Source of the DNA: JAHBNG01 sp039028975
GTDB taxonomy: Bacteria; Chloroflexota; Anaerolineae; Caldilineales; Caldilineaceae
Direction: 5' to 3'
Assembly (NCBI GenBank): GCA_039028975.1
Contig: JBCCHB010000062.1
Location: 1-64,000, forward strand
DNA length: 64,000 nt
Shown here: one piece after another, positions 16,485-24,918 of the stretch
How the letters are laid out: every line of letters begins with the position of its first letter
Position numbering within the stretch: position 1 is the first letter of the stretch
Notes under the pieces: generated by a model
The model's input: the letters and a program-made list of their open reading frames with translations, nothing else
Databases searched by the model: none
Told to the model about the DNA's origin: nothing
Program-made: the position numbers and the translations under genes

Positions 16485-18146
16485 ATGAGCCAAACTGTTG
16501 CTGAAGTATTTGCCCAAACATTGAAATCAGCGGGAATAGAGCAGGTATTTGGCTTGCCCGGTGGTGAAAATGCCGAACTAATGGATGCCATTCGAAGGGA
16601 GGGCATTGATTTCGTTTTGGTGCGTAATGAAAGTTCGGCTGTATTTATGGCCGACTCTACAGCTCGACTAACCGGGAAGCCAGGCGTCTGCCTGACTACC
16701 CTGGGACCTGGGGCCGCCAACGCGTTTGCCGGCGTTGCCCATGCTTGGCTGGATAGAGCACCCATTCTGATTGTCACGGCCCAATCCATCAGTAGGCTTC
16801 TGGATCACCACACCCATCAGGTGCTTGATCTCCAAGCAATCTTTCACCCTGTCACCAAAATGACTGAGGAAGTGACCACAAACAATGTGGCTTCTGTGGT
16901 CGAAGAAGCGCTTCGTCTAACAACCGACGGGCGACCCGGGCCAGTTCACCTCGGTGTCAGTAGTGAAATGGCTGGGCAAGTAGCCACCCTCCAAGAACAT
17001 GTCAATAACGGCACGCAATCGCAACTAGCTCAACAGAGTGAGGCTATTGAGTCAGTACAACTCACTATCACCCGTGGTCGGCCATCGCCATTGGATGTGG
17101 CGAGAGAGCAACTGGCTGCATCCCGTCGACCAGTTGTCATCTGTGGATTAGGTATGGAGCCAGAAGGCTGTTATGAGGCGCTTCAAGAGTTTGCCGAAGC
17201 AACGAACGCACCCGTTATCGTGACGCCCAAAGGCAAAGGGGCTATTCACGATGATCATCCGCTGGCGGGTGGCATCATTGGTCTAACCCGGGTGGACCCC
17301 GCATATGAGATTATTGATGATTCGGACTGCATCATTGCTGTGGGGTACGATGTGGTTGAGCTAGTCAAGCCGTGGAATCAGCCTCAGCCATTGATTTGGG
17401 TGGCACCGTGGGCTAATGAAGATCCAATCATTAAGGCAGAGACCGAATTGATTGGCCCCATGGGACCCACTCTTCAGCAGTTGACCGACAGCGAGATGAC
17501 GCCAGATAGCTCGTGGGGACCTGAGAGAATCGAGGCCCTCCGGCAGAAACTGGCCCAAACAACTGTGCCTGAGCCATCACAACATCGAATGAATCCCCAA
17601 TCGGTACTCCAGGCCATACGAACCAGCGTTCCTAGAGATACTTTGGTGGCAACCGATGTTGGCTCTCACAAAATTTTAACTGCACTTACCTGGCCAGCCT
17701 TGGCCCATAACCGTTATATGGTCTCCAACGGCCTTTCTGCCATGGGGTTTGGTCTTCCTGCTGCGGCTGCCGCCTGTCGGGTTTTAGGGCAGCCGACTGT
17801 CTGCGTAACGGGCGACGCTGGAATGGGCATGGTCATCGGTGAACTGAATATGGTCACTCAAGAAGAATTACCTGTCATCATTGTCGTGATGAATGATAGT
17901 GCCCTGGATCTGATTCGTGCCGCTCAAAATCGCATAGGCAAACCCACCTTTGGTACTGAATTTCCTAATCCAGACTTTGTGGCCGTGGCTCATGCCTATG
18001 GCTTGGCTGGGTATCGGGTGACGTCAAAAGAGGAATGTGCCGCCGCTGTGCAACAAGCGATATCAACCAATAGACCAACGTTGATAGATGCCGTAATCGA
18101 TCCGGCGAGCTATCCGACCACACCTGGTTTTGTTTGGGGGGAATAG
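16485..18146 (+). CDS. Thiamine diphosphate-dependent enzyme, acetolactate-synthase-like
   Basis: A 553-residue ThDP enzyme with the standard three domains. The N-terminal Pyr domain has catalytic Glu49 (VLVRNESSAVFMAD). The central TH3 domain follows (about residues 190-330). The C-terminal PP domain has the metal/ThDP motif GDAGMGM running to MNDSALDLI. It resembles acetolactate synthases but lacks a neighbouring ilvN-type regulatory subunit or ilvC. A 2-oxo acid decarboxylase or ligase role is therefore as likely as true acetolactate synthesis. A purine-rich GGGAGAAACC lies before the ATG. It is followed after 6 bp by the SDR gene, so the two are certainly co-transcribed. The substrate is not assignable from sequence. 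Confidence 0.88.
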   Translation: MSQTVAEVFAQTLKSAGIEQVFGLPGGENAELMDAIRREGIDFVLVRNESSAVFMADSTARLTGKPGVCLTTLGPGAANAFAGVAHAWLDRAPILIVTAQSISRLLDHHTHQVLDLQAIFHPVTKMTEEVTTNNVASVVEEALRLTTDGRPGPVHLGVSSEMAGQVATLQEHVNNGTQSQLAQQSEAIESVQLTITRGRPSPLDVAREQLAASRRPVVICGLGMEPEGCYEALQEFAEATNAPVIVTPKGKGAIHDDHPLAGGIIGLTRVDPAYEIIDDSDCIIAVGYDVVELVKPWNQPQPLIWVAPWANEDPIIKAETELIGPMGPTLQQLTDSEMTPDSSWGPERIEALRQKLAQTTVPEPSQHRMNPQSVLQAIRTSVPRDTLVATDVGSHKILTALTWPALAHNRYMVSNGLSAMGFGLPAAAAACRVLGQPTVCVTGDAGMGMVIGELNMVTQEELPVIIVVMNDSALDLIRAAQNRIGKPTFGTEFPNPDFVAVAHAYGLAGYRVTSKEECAAAVQQAISTNRPTLIDAVIDPASYPTTPGFVWGE

Positions 18147-18152
18147 ATCAGA

Positions 18153-18917
18153 ATGGAATTCAATTTTCAGAACAAAAATGTCCTTGTCTCCGGAGCATCT
18201 AGAGGCATTGGCCGCGTGACGGCTCAACTTTTTAGCCAAGCGGGTGCGCACGTAATCGTCCACTATAACCGCAATAGTAACGCCGCTATGGAGACAATGG
18301 AGCAGCTAGCTGGCTCAGGTCATCATATGGTCCAAGCAGATTTGGCGGACCCGGCAGCCATACAGCAGATGGTCGATACGGTTGCTGCACAAATGGGGCA
18401 CCTGGATGTCCTTGTGAACAATGCTGGTATCTTTGAGGAGCACCCCATTCGATCAATCTCTTACGATGAGTGGCAAACGGCATGGCAAGAGACCATCAGT
18501 GTGAACCTGATAGGACCGGCCAATCTGACCTTCTGTGCCGTGCGGCAGATGCGCAACCAAGGAGGAGGACGAATTGTCAACGTCTCGTCCCGAGGTGCTT
18601 TCCGTGGTGAACCGGAGGCGCCCGCTTATGGGGCAAGCAAGGCAGGACTCAACGCAATGGGTCAATCATTGGCCAAGACTCTGGCTCCGTATAATATTTT
18701 TGTGCATACTGTCGCGCCAGGATTTGTGGAGACGGATATGGCAGAAGAGGTGTTGAATAGTCCTGCAGGTGATGAGGTACGTAATCAGAGTCCATTGGGT
18801 CGGGTAGCCCAGCCAGAAGAAGTTGCGCGAACCGTTCTGTTTTTAGCCTCTGAAGGATCTGAGTTTTTAACTGGGGCAATTGTCGACGTGAATGGGGCTT
18901 CGTATCTGCGTACCTGA
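18153..18917 (+). CDS. SDR-family oxidoreductase (FabG-like)
   Basis: A 254-residue classical short-chain dehydrogenase/reductase. The cofactor motif is SGASRGIG (residues 13-20), with the usual leading Thr replaced by Ser, and NNAG occurs at 89-92. The catalytic tetrad is complete: Asn118 region, Ser145/146 (NVSSRGAF), Tyr159 and Lys163 (YGASK). Arg39-40 after the second strand favours NADPH. It is close to 3-oxoacyl-ACP reductases, but the operon context suggests a dedicated substrate: the aldehyde or hydroxyketone made by the upstream ThDP enzyme. It starts 6 bp after that gene. No fatty acid synthesis genes are nearby, so I leave the symbol blank. Confidence 0.9.
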   Translation: MEFNFQNKNVLVSGASRGIGRVTAQLFSQAGAHVIVHYNRNSNAAMETMEQLAGSGHHMVQADLADPAAIQQMVDTVAAQMGHLDVLVNNAGIFEEHPIRSISYDEWQTAWQETISVNLIGPANLTFCAVRQMRNQGGGRIVNVSSRGAFRGEPEAPAYGASKAGLNAMGQSLAKTLAPYNIFVHTVAPGFVETDMAEEVLNSPAGDEVRNQSPLGRVAQPEEVARTVLFLASEGSEFLTGAIVDVNGASYLRT

Positions 18918-18971
18918 TGTGGATGTTCAGAAACAAATTGGGTTCCCTGAGGAATTGTGGGGAGGATTGAG

Positions 18972-19041
18972 TGTAGCCCGTCCTTTTAGGGCGAGGACTC
19001 TGGCATATCGGACGCCTCCCGCCCTAAAAGGACGGGCTACA
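18972..19041. repeat. Perfect 22-bp inverted repeat element
   Basis: Arms at 18972-18993 and 19020-19041 are perfectly complementary (core TAGCCCGTCCTTTTAGGGC), with a 26-base loop. The core GACGGGCTAC recurs in the tandem repeats at 56761-57105. It lies between convergent genes, so it may also terminate transcription, though no U-run follows. Confidence 0.8.
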
Positions 19042-19171
19042 ACATCGCCATGTTTCAGGTTCACCCCACAAAAGCTCAAACAACCACAAATCGTATCCGC
19101 GTAAAACAAGATGTCCCCGTGTCGACTGGAAGTTCGTCCAAGTGAGGGGACATGATAGGACACCGCTCTAG

Positions 19172-19972
19172 CTATTGAGTGTCAATGGCTTGATAATCCC
19201 ATCCACTACGCATATCATCAGGTTCCTTTTCCAGCGTAATGTAGAGTAGAGCGGCTAATTCCGCTCCCAGAATTTGAACTTTCCCAGTTGTTTCGTCTGA
19301 CGATAGGCTTTGCTCTGCTGAAGGTGATTCCGTCTCATCACCATCGATTTCAACCTGAATGGTGACGGGCCCATTGAATGGCTCACACTCCACTAAAGTC
19401 ACACGCTTACCGGGTGTTAAGTTCCGTTGACCTAAGTACCGCAAAATTCGGGCATCATCTGTTGCAATGCGCCACAAAAAGCCGCTTTGGCTAGGGGGAA
19501 GCTCCGTAATTGGAAAGAGGGTTTCCTCGGGTAAATGCCCTTCCTTTGTCGGGATGGGATCGCCATGAGGACAATGAGTCGGATACCCACAGAGCTGATC
19601 CATCCGATCCACAAATGCATTGCTGATGGCATGTTCCAATCGATGAGCCTCAACATCCACCTGATCCCAGCTAAAGCCCATTGTCTGCATCAGGAAAACT
19701 TCTAGTAGACGATGGCGACGCAAAAGCTGCATTGCGGCAAGATATCCTTGCTTGCGCAGAATGACTCCTTCCGTACCTGATCGCTCAACAAACCCACACT
19801 CTTTAAGCCGTTTTAACATGCTACTGGCGGCAGCCGTTGACACATGCATTTTTTCTGCGAGCAGGGTTGTGGTAACTTTATTAGGTGCTGGTTTATTTCG
19901 CTGGCCAAGATAATAAATCGCCAACAGGTAGTCAAGCATGCCATCTGTTGTGATTTCGCAGAATGTTTGCAT
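19172..19972 (-). CDS. DtxR/MntR-type metal-dependent regulator
   Basis: A 266-residue iron/manganese-responsive repressor-like protein. The N-terminal winged helix spans residues 10-75 (TTTLLAEKMHVSTAAASSMLKRL is the HTH). The dimerisation and metal domain contains the ligand-rich stretches RRHRLLEVFL, EAHRLEHAIS and CPHGDPIP (about residues 85-140). A C-terminal FeoA/SH3-like domain (about 165-260) carries a roughly 30-residue acidic insert rich in Glu/Ser. Such proteins sense Fe2+ or Mn2+ and control metal uptake. No transporter gene is adjacent, so the targets lie elsewhere. It is divergent from rsmG, with under 100 bp shared upstream. No Shine-Dalgarno is seen before this ATG; an internal Met12 would remove only a few residues. 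Confidence 0.88.
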   Translation of the reverse strand: MQTFCEITTDGMLDYLLAIYYLGQRNKPAPNKVTTTLLAEKMHVSTAAASSMLKRLKECGFVERSGTEGVILRKQGYLAAMQLLRRHRLLEVFLMQTMGFSWDQVDVEAHRLEHAISNAFVDRMDQLCGYPTHCPHGDPIPTKEGHLPEETLFPITELPPSQSGFLWRIATDDARILRYLGQRNLTPGKRVTLVECEPFNGPVTIQVEIDGDETESPSAEQSLSSDETTGKVQILGAELAALLYITLEKEPDDMRSGWDYQAIDTQ

Positions 19973-20064
19973 TGCAGTAATTTTTCTAAAAAAAGTGATA
20001 TTAATTATAGTTCGGGTATTATAGGCTCAATAAGAGGAAGTGTCAACATTATAACAGGGAAACT

Positions 20065-20844
20065 ATGATTGAGCATATGGCAGAACTGCCGGAAAATCCC
20101 ACTGATAACACAATGAATCTTGTGGATTCTGGCTGTCGCGAACTAGGGATCGGGTTGAGTGATAAGCAATTGGCTCAATTTGCGCTCTATTTCCATGAGC
20201 TAGTTGAGTGGAATCAGAAATTTAATTTAACATCCATCATCGAATGTGGGGATGTTCAGGTGAAGCATTTTTTGGATAGTGTGGCTAGTTTGCCAATCAT
20301 TGCCGAGGAACTGAATGTCCACTTGCCCTTTTCACAAAGCTATCATATGGTTGATGTAGGAACAGGCGCAGGATTTCCAGGCATACCATTAAAAATTATT
20401 GAGCCAAGCCTGAAGCTGACCCTGATGGACGGTACAGGCAAAAAGATTCGTTTTTTGAGCCAACTTATCACTAAATTGGGGTTGCCAAAAGCGGAGCTGG
20501 TTCAGGGTCGGGCAGAGGAGTTGGGTCGACAGATGGGATATCGGGGCCAATTCGATCTGGTGGTTGCCCGTGCAGTGGCACCTCTGAATACATTGGTCGA
20601 GTACCTTTTGCCTTTAACTCGGCGCAACGGATTTACGGTAATCTATAAGGGAGCAAACTCGCCAGAGGAATTTATGGAAAGCCGAAACGCCATATCTGTC
20701 TTGGGCGGAGAGATGGTGCGCTTTGCACCTGTGCATGTTCCATATCTAGATCAGAAGCGTTTTATACTTTTGATTAAAAAGGTTGATCGGACGCCTGATC
20801 AGTACCCTCGGGGACAGGGATTAGCAAGAAAAAGTCCCCTTTGA
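20065..20844 (+). CDS. rsmG: 16S rRNA (guanine527-N7)-methyltransferase RsmG
   Basis: A 259-residue S-adenosylmethionine-dependent methyltransferase that modifies G527 of 16S rRNA in the 530 loop. The family signature VDVGTGAGFPGIPLKII (about residues 92-108), the SAM-domain stretch following TLMDGTGKKIRFL, and the catalytic-region RAVAPLNTLVEYLLP are all present. The N-terminal FHELVEWNQKFNLTSI helix is typical of GidB/RsmG. It uses an ATG after CAGGGAAAC; an in-frame Met5 is also possible. It is usually a housekeeping gene near oriC or parAB in other phyla. Here it stands alone, facing rex. Confidence 0.96.
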   Translation: MIEHMAELPENPTDNTMNLVDSGCRELGIGLSDKQLAQFALYFHELVEWNQKFNLTSIIECGDVQVKHFLDSVASLPIIAEELNVHLPFSQSYHMVDVGTGAGFPGIPLKIIEPSLKLTLMDGTGKKIRFLSQLITKLGLPKAELVQGRAEELGRQMGYRGQFDLVVARAVAPLNTLVEYLLPLTRRNGFTVIYKGANSPEEFMESRNAISVLGGEMVRFAPVHVPYLDQKRFILLIKKVDRTPDQYPRGQGLARKSPL

Positions 20845-20868
20845 GCGACACGCTTACTTCTTCTGTGG

Positions 20869-20914
20869 ATGCCCGAATCCCCTGATTACAACGTTCGGGG
20901 ATGGCTTCGGGCAT
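20869..20914. terminator. Bidirectional hairpin between rsmG and rex
   Basis: ATGCCCGAA (20869-20877) pairs with TTCGGGCAT (20906-20914), and an inner TCCCC pairs with GGGGA. It sits between the two convergent genes. Flanking U-runs are poor, so the evidence is structure and position. Confidence 0.6.
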
Positions 20915-20937
20915 GACGGATGAAATGTTAACAACAC

Positions 20938-21555
20938 CTAGGCTAAGTAGTAAGTCATATGCTGGAAATAGAGGACAGGATCAATATATTCTACGCGAAT
21001 ATGCTCGGGCACCCGCAGTGTTATGGGGGCGTAAGAAAGGATGCTGCGGATGCCAGCATCAATTACTTGGTTTGCTACGTCCTGAGCGGCGTGTGCAGGG
21101 ACGGCAAGCGTCGCAATGCGACAATTGAATTCCTCTACAATGGCCTTGAGGCTCGACATAGGCGAAACTTGAACTGGTCCTAGTTTTTCCCCAACACGAC
21201 TTGGATCATTGTCGAATGCTGCGACGACGCGAAATCCTCTCTCTTCAAAACCAGAGTAGCTCGCCAAGGCATGGCCAAGGTTCCCTGTTCCAATTAAGAT
21301 AACAGGCCATATCCGATCAACTTTCAAGATTTTGGAAAGCTGGTCACAGAGAAACTCAATATCGTAGCCTGTACCCTGCTTGCCAAATTCACCAAAATGA
21401 CTTAAATCTTTACGTATTTGGGCAGAGCTGATACCCAATCGCTTGCCAAGCTCTTGGCTTGATGTGACTTTAAATCCCTCTTCGGCCAGTAATTCTAATG
21501 TCCGTAAATAAACAGGAAGACGGCCAATAACAATATCTGGAATCTGACCAAACAT
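20938..21555 (-). CDS. rex: Redox-sensing transcriptional repressor Rex
   Basis: A repressor that reads the NADH/NAD+ ratio and controls fermentation and respiration genes. The N-terminal winged helix (VIGRLPVYLRTLELL then SSQELGKRLGISSAQIRKDLSHFGEFG) recognises DNA. A Rossmann domain with VILIGTGNLGHALASY binds NAD(H). The C-terminal swapped helix ends in YFQHMTYYLA. The ATG at 21553-21555 gives 205 residues, the normal Rex length. The frame stays open to a TTG at 21690, which would add 45 residues of non-conserved sequence, so I prefer the shorter form. No clear Rex operator is seen in the window. Confidence 0.92.
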   Translation of the reverse strand: MFGQIPDIVIGRLPVYLRTLELLAEEGFKVTSSQELGKRLGISSAQIRKDLSHFGEFGKQGTGYDIEFLCDQLSKILKVDRIWPVILIGTGNLGHALASYSGFEERGFRVVAAFDNDPSRVGEKLGPVQVSPMSSLKAIVEEFNCRIATLAVPAHAAQDVANQVIDAGIRSILSYAPITLRVPEHIRVEYIDPVLYFQHMTYYLA

Positions 21556-21851
21556 TGCCTCATTGTGAAGAGGACCTCCATTCGCTGTTTGTACAGTTCC
21601 ATTTGCAGAATCAGTTACTATCTCTCCCAATTTACTGCTCCTTAAACGCAAGTAATCTATCCACTCAAATATGACTCTCCATTGGGCCAAGTATAGTTTG
21701 GATACAACCTTTGTATCACGTCGTTAGTGTAGCACAAAGAGGTTTTGTAAGTCAATCATTTTTCCTCCGCCATAGGAGCTTCGGCTTTAGATACAAAAAT
21801 TGCAGTGCAATAGACGCTTCAGCTTCAGGCGCAAGAATTGCGGTAATATAA

Positions 21852-21886
21852 GAGAACGAGCAATCTGATTCAAATTGCTCGTTCTC
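21852..21886 (-). terminator. Perfect 13-bp stem-loop
   Basis: GAGAACGAGCAAT and ATTGCTCGTTCTC enclose a 9-base loop. It lies downstream (minus direction) of the OmpR-type regulator gene and upstream of rex. It probably ends the regulator transcript; no long U-run follows. Just left of it (about 21778-21848) is an imperfect direct duplication containing GCTTCGGCTTTAG and GCTTCAGCTTCAGG. Confidence 0.5.
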
Positions 21887-21895
21887 CCATACTTT

Positions 21896-21992
21896 GCCGG
21901 AAAAGTGTTATCTCGACTCGTAGCCAATCCACTTTGGGAAATTCCGAGAAGGGAAATACCCCCATCTTTACATGGATAAGCTTTTTCCGGTC
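21896..21992. repeat. MITE-like dispersed repeat, copy C
   Basis: A 97-bp element with terminal inverted repeats GCCGGAAAAGTGTTATC and GATAAGCTTTTTCCGGTC. Its internal sequence GGGAAATTCCGAGAAGGG matches the copy at 12705-12783. This is the clearest member of the family in the window. Confidence 0.7.
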
Positions 21993-22027
21993 ATCTATAT
22001 ATCGTTCTTGTGTACAAGGGAGGAAGT

Positions 22028-22771
22028 TCAGTTCAAGGCATCTAAGCTATTTTTCTGTGGTAAACAGTAACCTTGACCGCGAACGGTGACGACATAGCGG
22101 GGATTTTCGGGATCCGGTTCAATTTTGCTGCGTAACCGTCGCACGTGGACCCACAGGGATTCGACAGTCCCGCGGCGAACGGGGTCCCAAGCCTTTGCTA
22201 GCAAAAAGCCGGGTGAGAGCACTCTCCCACGATTGTTATACAGAATGTGAAGCAATCGATTTTCCGTTGGCGTCAATGTAATCTGCTCCTGATTGACCAC
22301 CGCATATTGCTGCGCGAAATTGATGCGCAGGTTATCATCAATGATCATCTCTGGATCGACTAGATTATCCGAAGCCACCCGCAATAGAACCCGCCGAATA
22401 CGCGCCAGCAACTCAGAAAACGCAAAAGGCTTGGTAATATAATCCTCGGCAAAGCGATTTAACCCTTCAACCTTTGTATCTGTGTCAGAAAGGGCAGACA
22501 AGAAAATAATTGGGATGTCCCCCATTCGGCGCAGTTCACTGGCAACAGCAAATCCATCCATGCCAGGCATCATAATATCCAAAACAACAAGGTTCGGTAG
22601 GCCTTCATGCTGAACAACCTCCAACGCTTCGTTTCCGCTATTTGCTGTATAAACTGTGTAGCCCTCTCGTTGCAAACGTAAGTTTAGCATGAGTCGAGTA
22701 TCGGCGGCATCGTCAACAACCAAAATCCTCTTTGGTTCGTTGAGATTTAATACAGCTTGTTCCTCGGACAT
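22028..22771 (-). CDS. OmpR/PhoB-family response regulator
   Basis: A 247-residue DNA-binding response regulator. The receiver domain (about residues 15-128) has acidic pocket Asp20-Asp21, phospho-Asp65 (LVVLDIMMPGMDG), a switch Ser (FLSALSD) and Lys in ITKPFAF. The C-terminal winged helix (about 145-240) contains LTPTENRLLHIL, the recognition helix ESLWVHVRRLRSKIE and the wing YVVTVRGQGYCL. AAAGGAAC precedes the ATG by 6 bases. No sensor kinase is adjacent, so it is an orphan regulator. The hybrid kinase at 6401-8335 has its own receiver and is not an obvious partner. Targets are unknown. Confidence 0.93.
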   Translation of the reverse strand: MSEEQAVLNLNEPKRILVVDDAADTRLMLNLRLQREGYTVYTANSGNEALEVVQHEGLPNLVVLDIMMPGMDGFAVASELRRMGDIPIIFLSALSDTDTKVEGLNRFAEDYITKPFAFSELLARIRRVLLRVASDNLVDPEMIIDDNLRINFAQQYAVVNQEQITLTPTENRLLHILYNNRGRVLSPGFLLAKAWDPVRRGTVESLWVHVRRLRSKIEPDPENPRYVVTVRGQGYCLPQKNSLDALN

Positions 22772-23343
22772 ACTTAGTTCCTTTGTTCCTTTCGGAAAGA
22801 TTAAAAAAATGATATGATAGCTAAAGTACTTCTTTTATATTTCTTCTAGTGTACAGTTTAATGAATCGTTCCACATCAAAATGGCTGTACTAGCATTTGA
22901 TATATGGATTTGTGAATTCAATGGTAGTATCAGTTGGCCCTACTCTTATAAAATTCACCGGAAGATTGTTGCCGGAAGATCATTGCTTAGGTTACTTACC
23001 TGAGCATATATAACAGAGACAGGTTCGTAGCGGCCTTACTGTGTTGTTTGTAGATAACTGTTTAGACTCGCAAAGGGTTCTCTTACTCAAAACCATCTGA
23101 AAATAGGGGGAATGGTCTCTATGGTGAGGATTCAGAAAGGCCCGTTATTCATCATGAATGCCAGTGGGAAGACTTTTGTCATTTTCTGATCAACTCGAAA
23201 CAGTTACATTTGTAGATAGTAAGGTATTGTATCATAAACTTTACGAATGTACCCTTATTGTAAGGTTGCGACTGTAAGGTTACTGTACCAGAACTATCAC
23301 AAATACTTTATTACAAATTACTGTTTATACAAGGAATTGCCTA
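22772..23343. other. Long divergent intergenic region, no gene seen
   Basis: About 570 bp between the response regulator and the S41 protein. It has no ORF above 60 codons and no RNA gene that I recognise. Only weak features such as ATTCATCATGAAT and short direct repeats are visible. It must carry both promoters. Confidence 0.45.
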
Positions 23344-24606
23344 ATGAGTAATCGATTTAGAAGCAAGCTCTCGATATTGATAGTCGTCATATTGACGTCA
23401 AGCTTTTCTTTCGCAATAGGAACAGCGGTTGGCTATCAGGCCAAAAGCGTGCAGGCTGCTGATGAACCCTCTGAATTTGCCATCTTTTGGGAAGCGTGGG
23501 ATCTGGTGCTTGCTTATTTTGTTGATCAAGATGAGATCGATTTTCAACAGATGACCTATGGCGCAATCCAGGGCATGTTAAATTCACTAGGAGATCAGAA
23601 TCATACGGCCTTTCTACCTCCCCAAGTAGCGCAGCGAACAGAGAGTGACATGGAGGGCTCCTTTGAGGGGATTGGGGCTTATGTCTCTAGTGAAAATGGG
23701 CTATTTACAATCGTCTCACCAATTTTAGGATCTCCGGCAGAGGAGGCAGGCATTCTACCAGGAGATATCGTGGTAGCAGTCGACGGCGAGGATATTGCTG
23801 GACAGGCTCAGTGGGAGGTGATTGACAAGATCCGTGGACCAGCGGGAAGTACGGTTACGCTAACGGTCCTCCATCCCGATGAGGATGATTTGGTCGATAT
23901 TGACATTATACGGGATCGTATCGATATCAATAGTGTTCTTTGGCACCAGATTCCCGGTACGGATTTAGCTTACCTTCAGATTACCCAATTCGCTGCTGAT
24001 ACCAACAGAGAATTAGAGAAGGCCTTACGAGAAATTGAGGATACGATCGTTGATGACAAACCGATTCGAGGCATCCTCCTTGATTTACGCAACAATCCTG
24101 GTGGATTCCTGCAGCAGGCGCTTCTGATTGCCAGCAACTTCCTCCCAGAAGACGATGTGATTCTTTGGGAACAAGACGCAAGAGGCAATTTGTCGGATTA
24201 CCGCTCTTCAGGAGATGGCATGGCCCGAGAAATCCCCATTGTCGTATTGATCAATGGAGGCTCAGCCAGCGCAGCAGAGATTTTGTCTGGTTCACTTCAG
24301 GCCAACGGCCGAGCTAGACTTGTGGGAGAAACGACTTTGGGAACAGGTACGGTGCTACGTCCCTTTAATTTGAGCGATGGCTCTGTGTTACGCTTAGGTG
24401 TCACCAATTGGCTGACGCCTGATCAAGAGCTAATTAAGGGCGAAGGGATCGTGCCAAACGTAGTCGTAGAACAAAAAATTTCAACTGAGATGTTGGATGG
24501 CCGTACCCTACCCAACATTAGCACAGAAGAATTACGCACCCATGAGGATCGCCAATTTAACATGGGTCTGCTCTTCCTAAAGTTGGCCAAACCAAGTGCT
24601 GAATAG
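23344..24606 (+). CDS. S41 family C-terminal processing peptidase-like protein (catalytic Lys replaced)
   Basis: A 420-residue CtpA/CtpB-like protein with an N-terminal transmembrane or signal anchor (residues 8-31), so it acts outside the membrane. A PDZ domain spans about 105-178 (GIGAYVSS...VSPILGSPAEEAGILPGDIV). The S41 core follows, with LLDLRNNPGG and the nucleophile region NGGSASAAEILSGSL, placing the serine at Ser309. The general-base lysine of CtpB-type enzymes (motif GKG with a Gln four residues later) is absent. The sequence reads GETTLGTGTVLRPF, with Thr334 and Leu338 at those positions. Either another residue acts as base, or this is a non-proteolytic variant. The ATG follows AAGGAATTGCCT. 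It sits alone, with a large palindrome after the stop. Confidence 0.88.
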   Translation: MSNRFRSKLSILIVVILTSSFSFAIGTAVGYQAKSVQAADEPSEFAIFWEAWDLVLAYFVDQDEIDFQQMTYGAIQGMLNSLGDQNHTAFLPPQVAQRTESDMEGSFEGIGAYVSSENGLFTIVSPILGSPAEEAGILPGDIVVAVDGEDIAGQAQWEVIDKIRGPAGSTVTLTVLHPDEDDLVDIDIIRDRIDINSVLWHQIPGTDLAYLQITQFAADTNRELEKALREIEDTIVDDKPIRGILLDLRNNPGGFLQQALLIASNFLPEDDVILWEQDARGNLSDYRSSGDGMAREIPIVVLINGGSASAAEILSGSLQANGRARLVGETTLGTGTVLRPFNLSDGSVLRLGVTNWLTPDQELIKGEGIVPNVVVEQKISTEMLDGRTLPNISTEELRTHEDRQFNMGLLFLKLAKPSAE

Positions 24607-24668
24607 CTGAGAGTACAAGTATTAGGCGAGAGGTTTGGCTTAGGCCGTTCCGGGTGAATAAGTACCAA

Positions 24669-24861
24669 GGAGGAAGCATTCTCTAACACTGGCGTTAGTC
24701 AGTTAGAGCCGTATTCTCTATTACACGCAGTAGGGTTACAGAGAGAGTTGGTCGCCAGCATTCCGGGAATGGGCTACATGTGGTCGGTTGGATAGCGCTC
24801 TTCCTAGCCCATTCCCGGAATGCTGTTATGCGTACTGCGTGTAATAGAGAATGCTTCCTCC
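24669..24861. repeat. Nested palindromic element, about 193 bp
   Basis: The outer arms begin GGAGGAAGCATTCTCT (24669-24684) and end AGAGAATGCTTCCTCC. A second copy of the arm end, ATTCTCTATTACACGCAGTA (24713-24732), pairs perfectly with 24833-24852. Inner arms AGCATTCCGGGAATGGGCTA (24757-24776) and 24805-24824 also pair perfectly. The 5' arm carries a partial duplication. The structure is far longer than a terminator and resembles a MITE or a folded relic, although it would also stop transcription from the S41 gene. Confidence 0.75.
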
Positions 24862-24918
24862 ATTGATTTATGAGGATTCCATTTCTTGGAACAGCCTTAT
24901 TGAAAAGGAATCATGTAG

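Noticed and set aside
16485..18146. ilvB acetolactate synthase
   Set aside because: There is no regulatory subunit or ilvC/ilvD nearby and the gene is locked between an aminotransferase and an SDR, so only a generic ThDP-enzyme call is made.
21556..21690. N-terminal extension of Rex from a TTG start
   Set aside because: It would make a 250-residue Rex with 45 non-conserved residues; the internal ATG gives the standard length.
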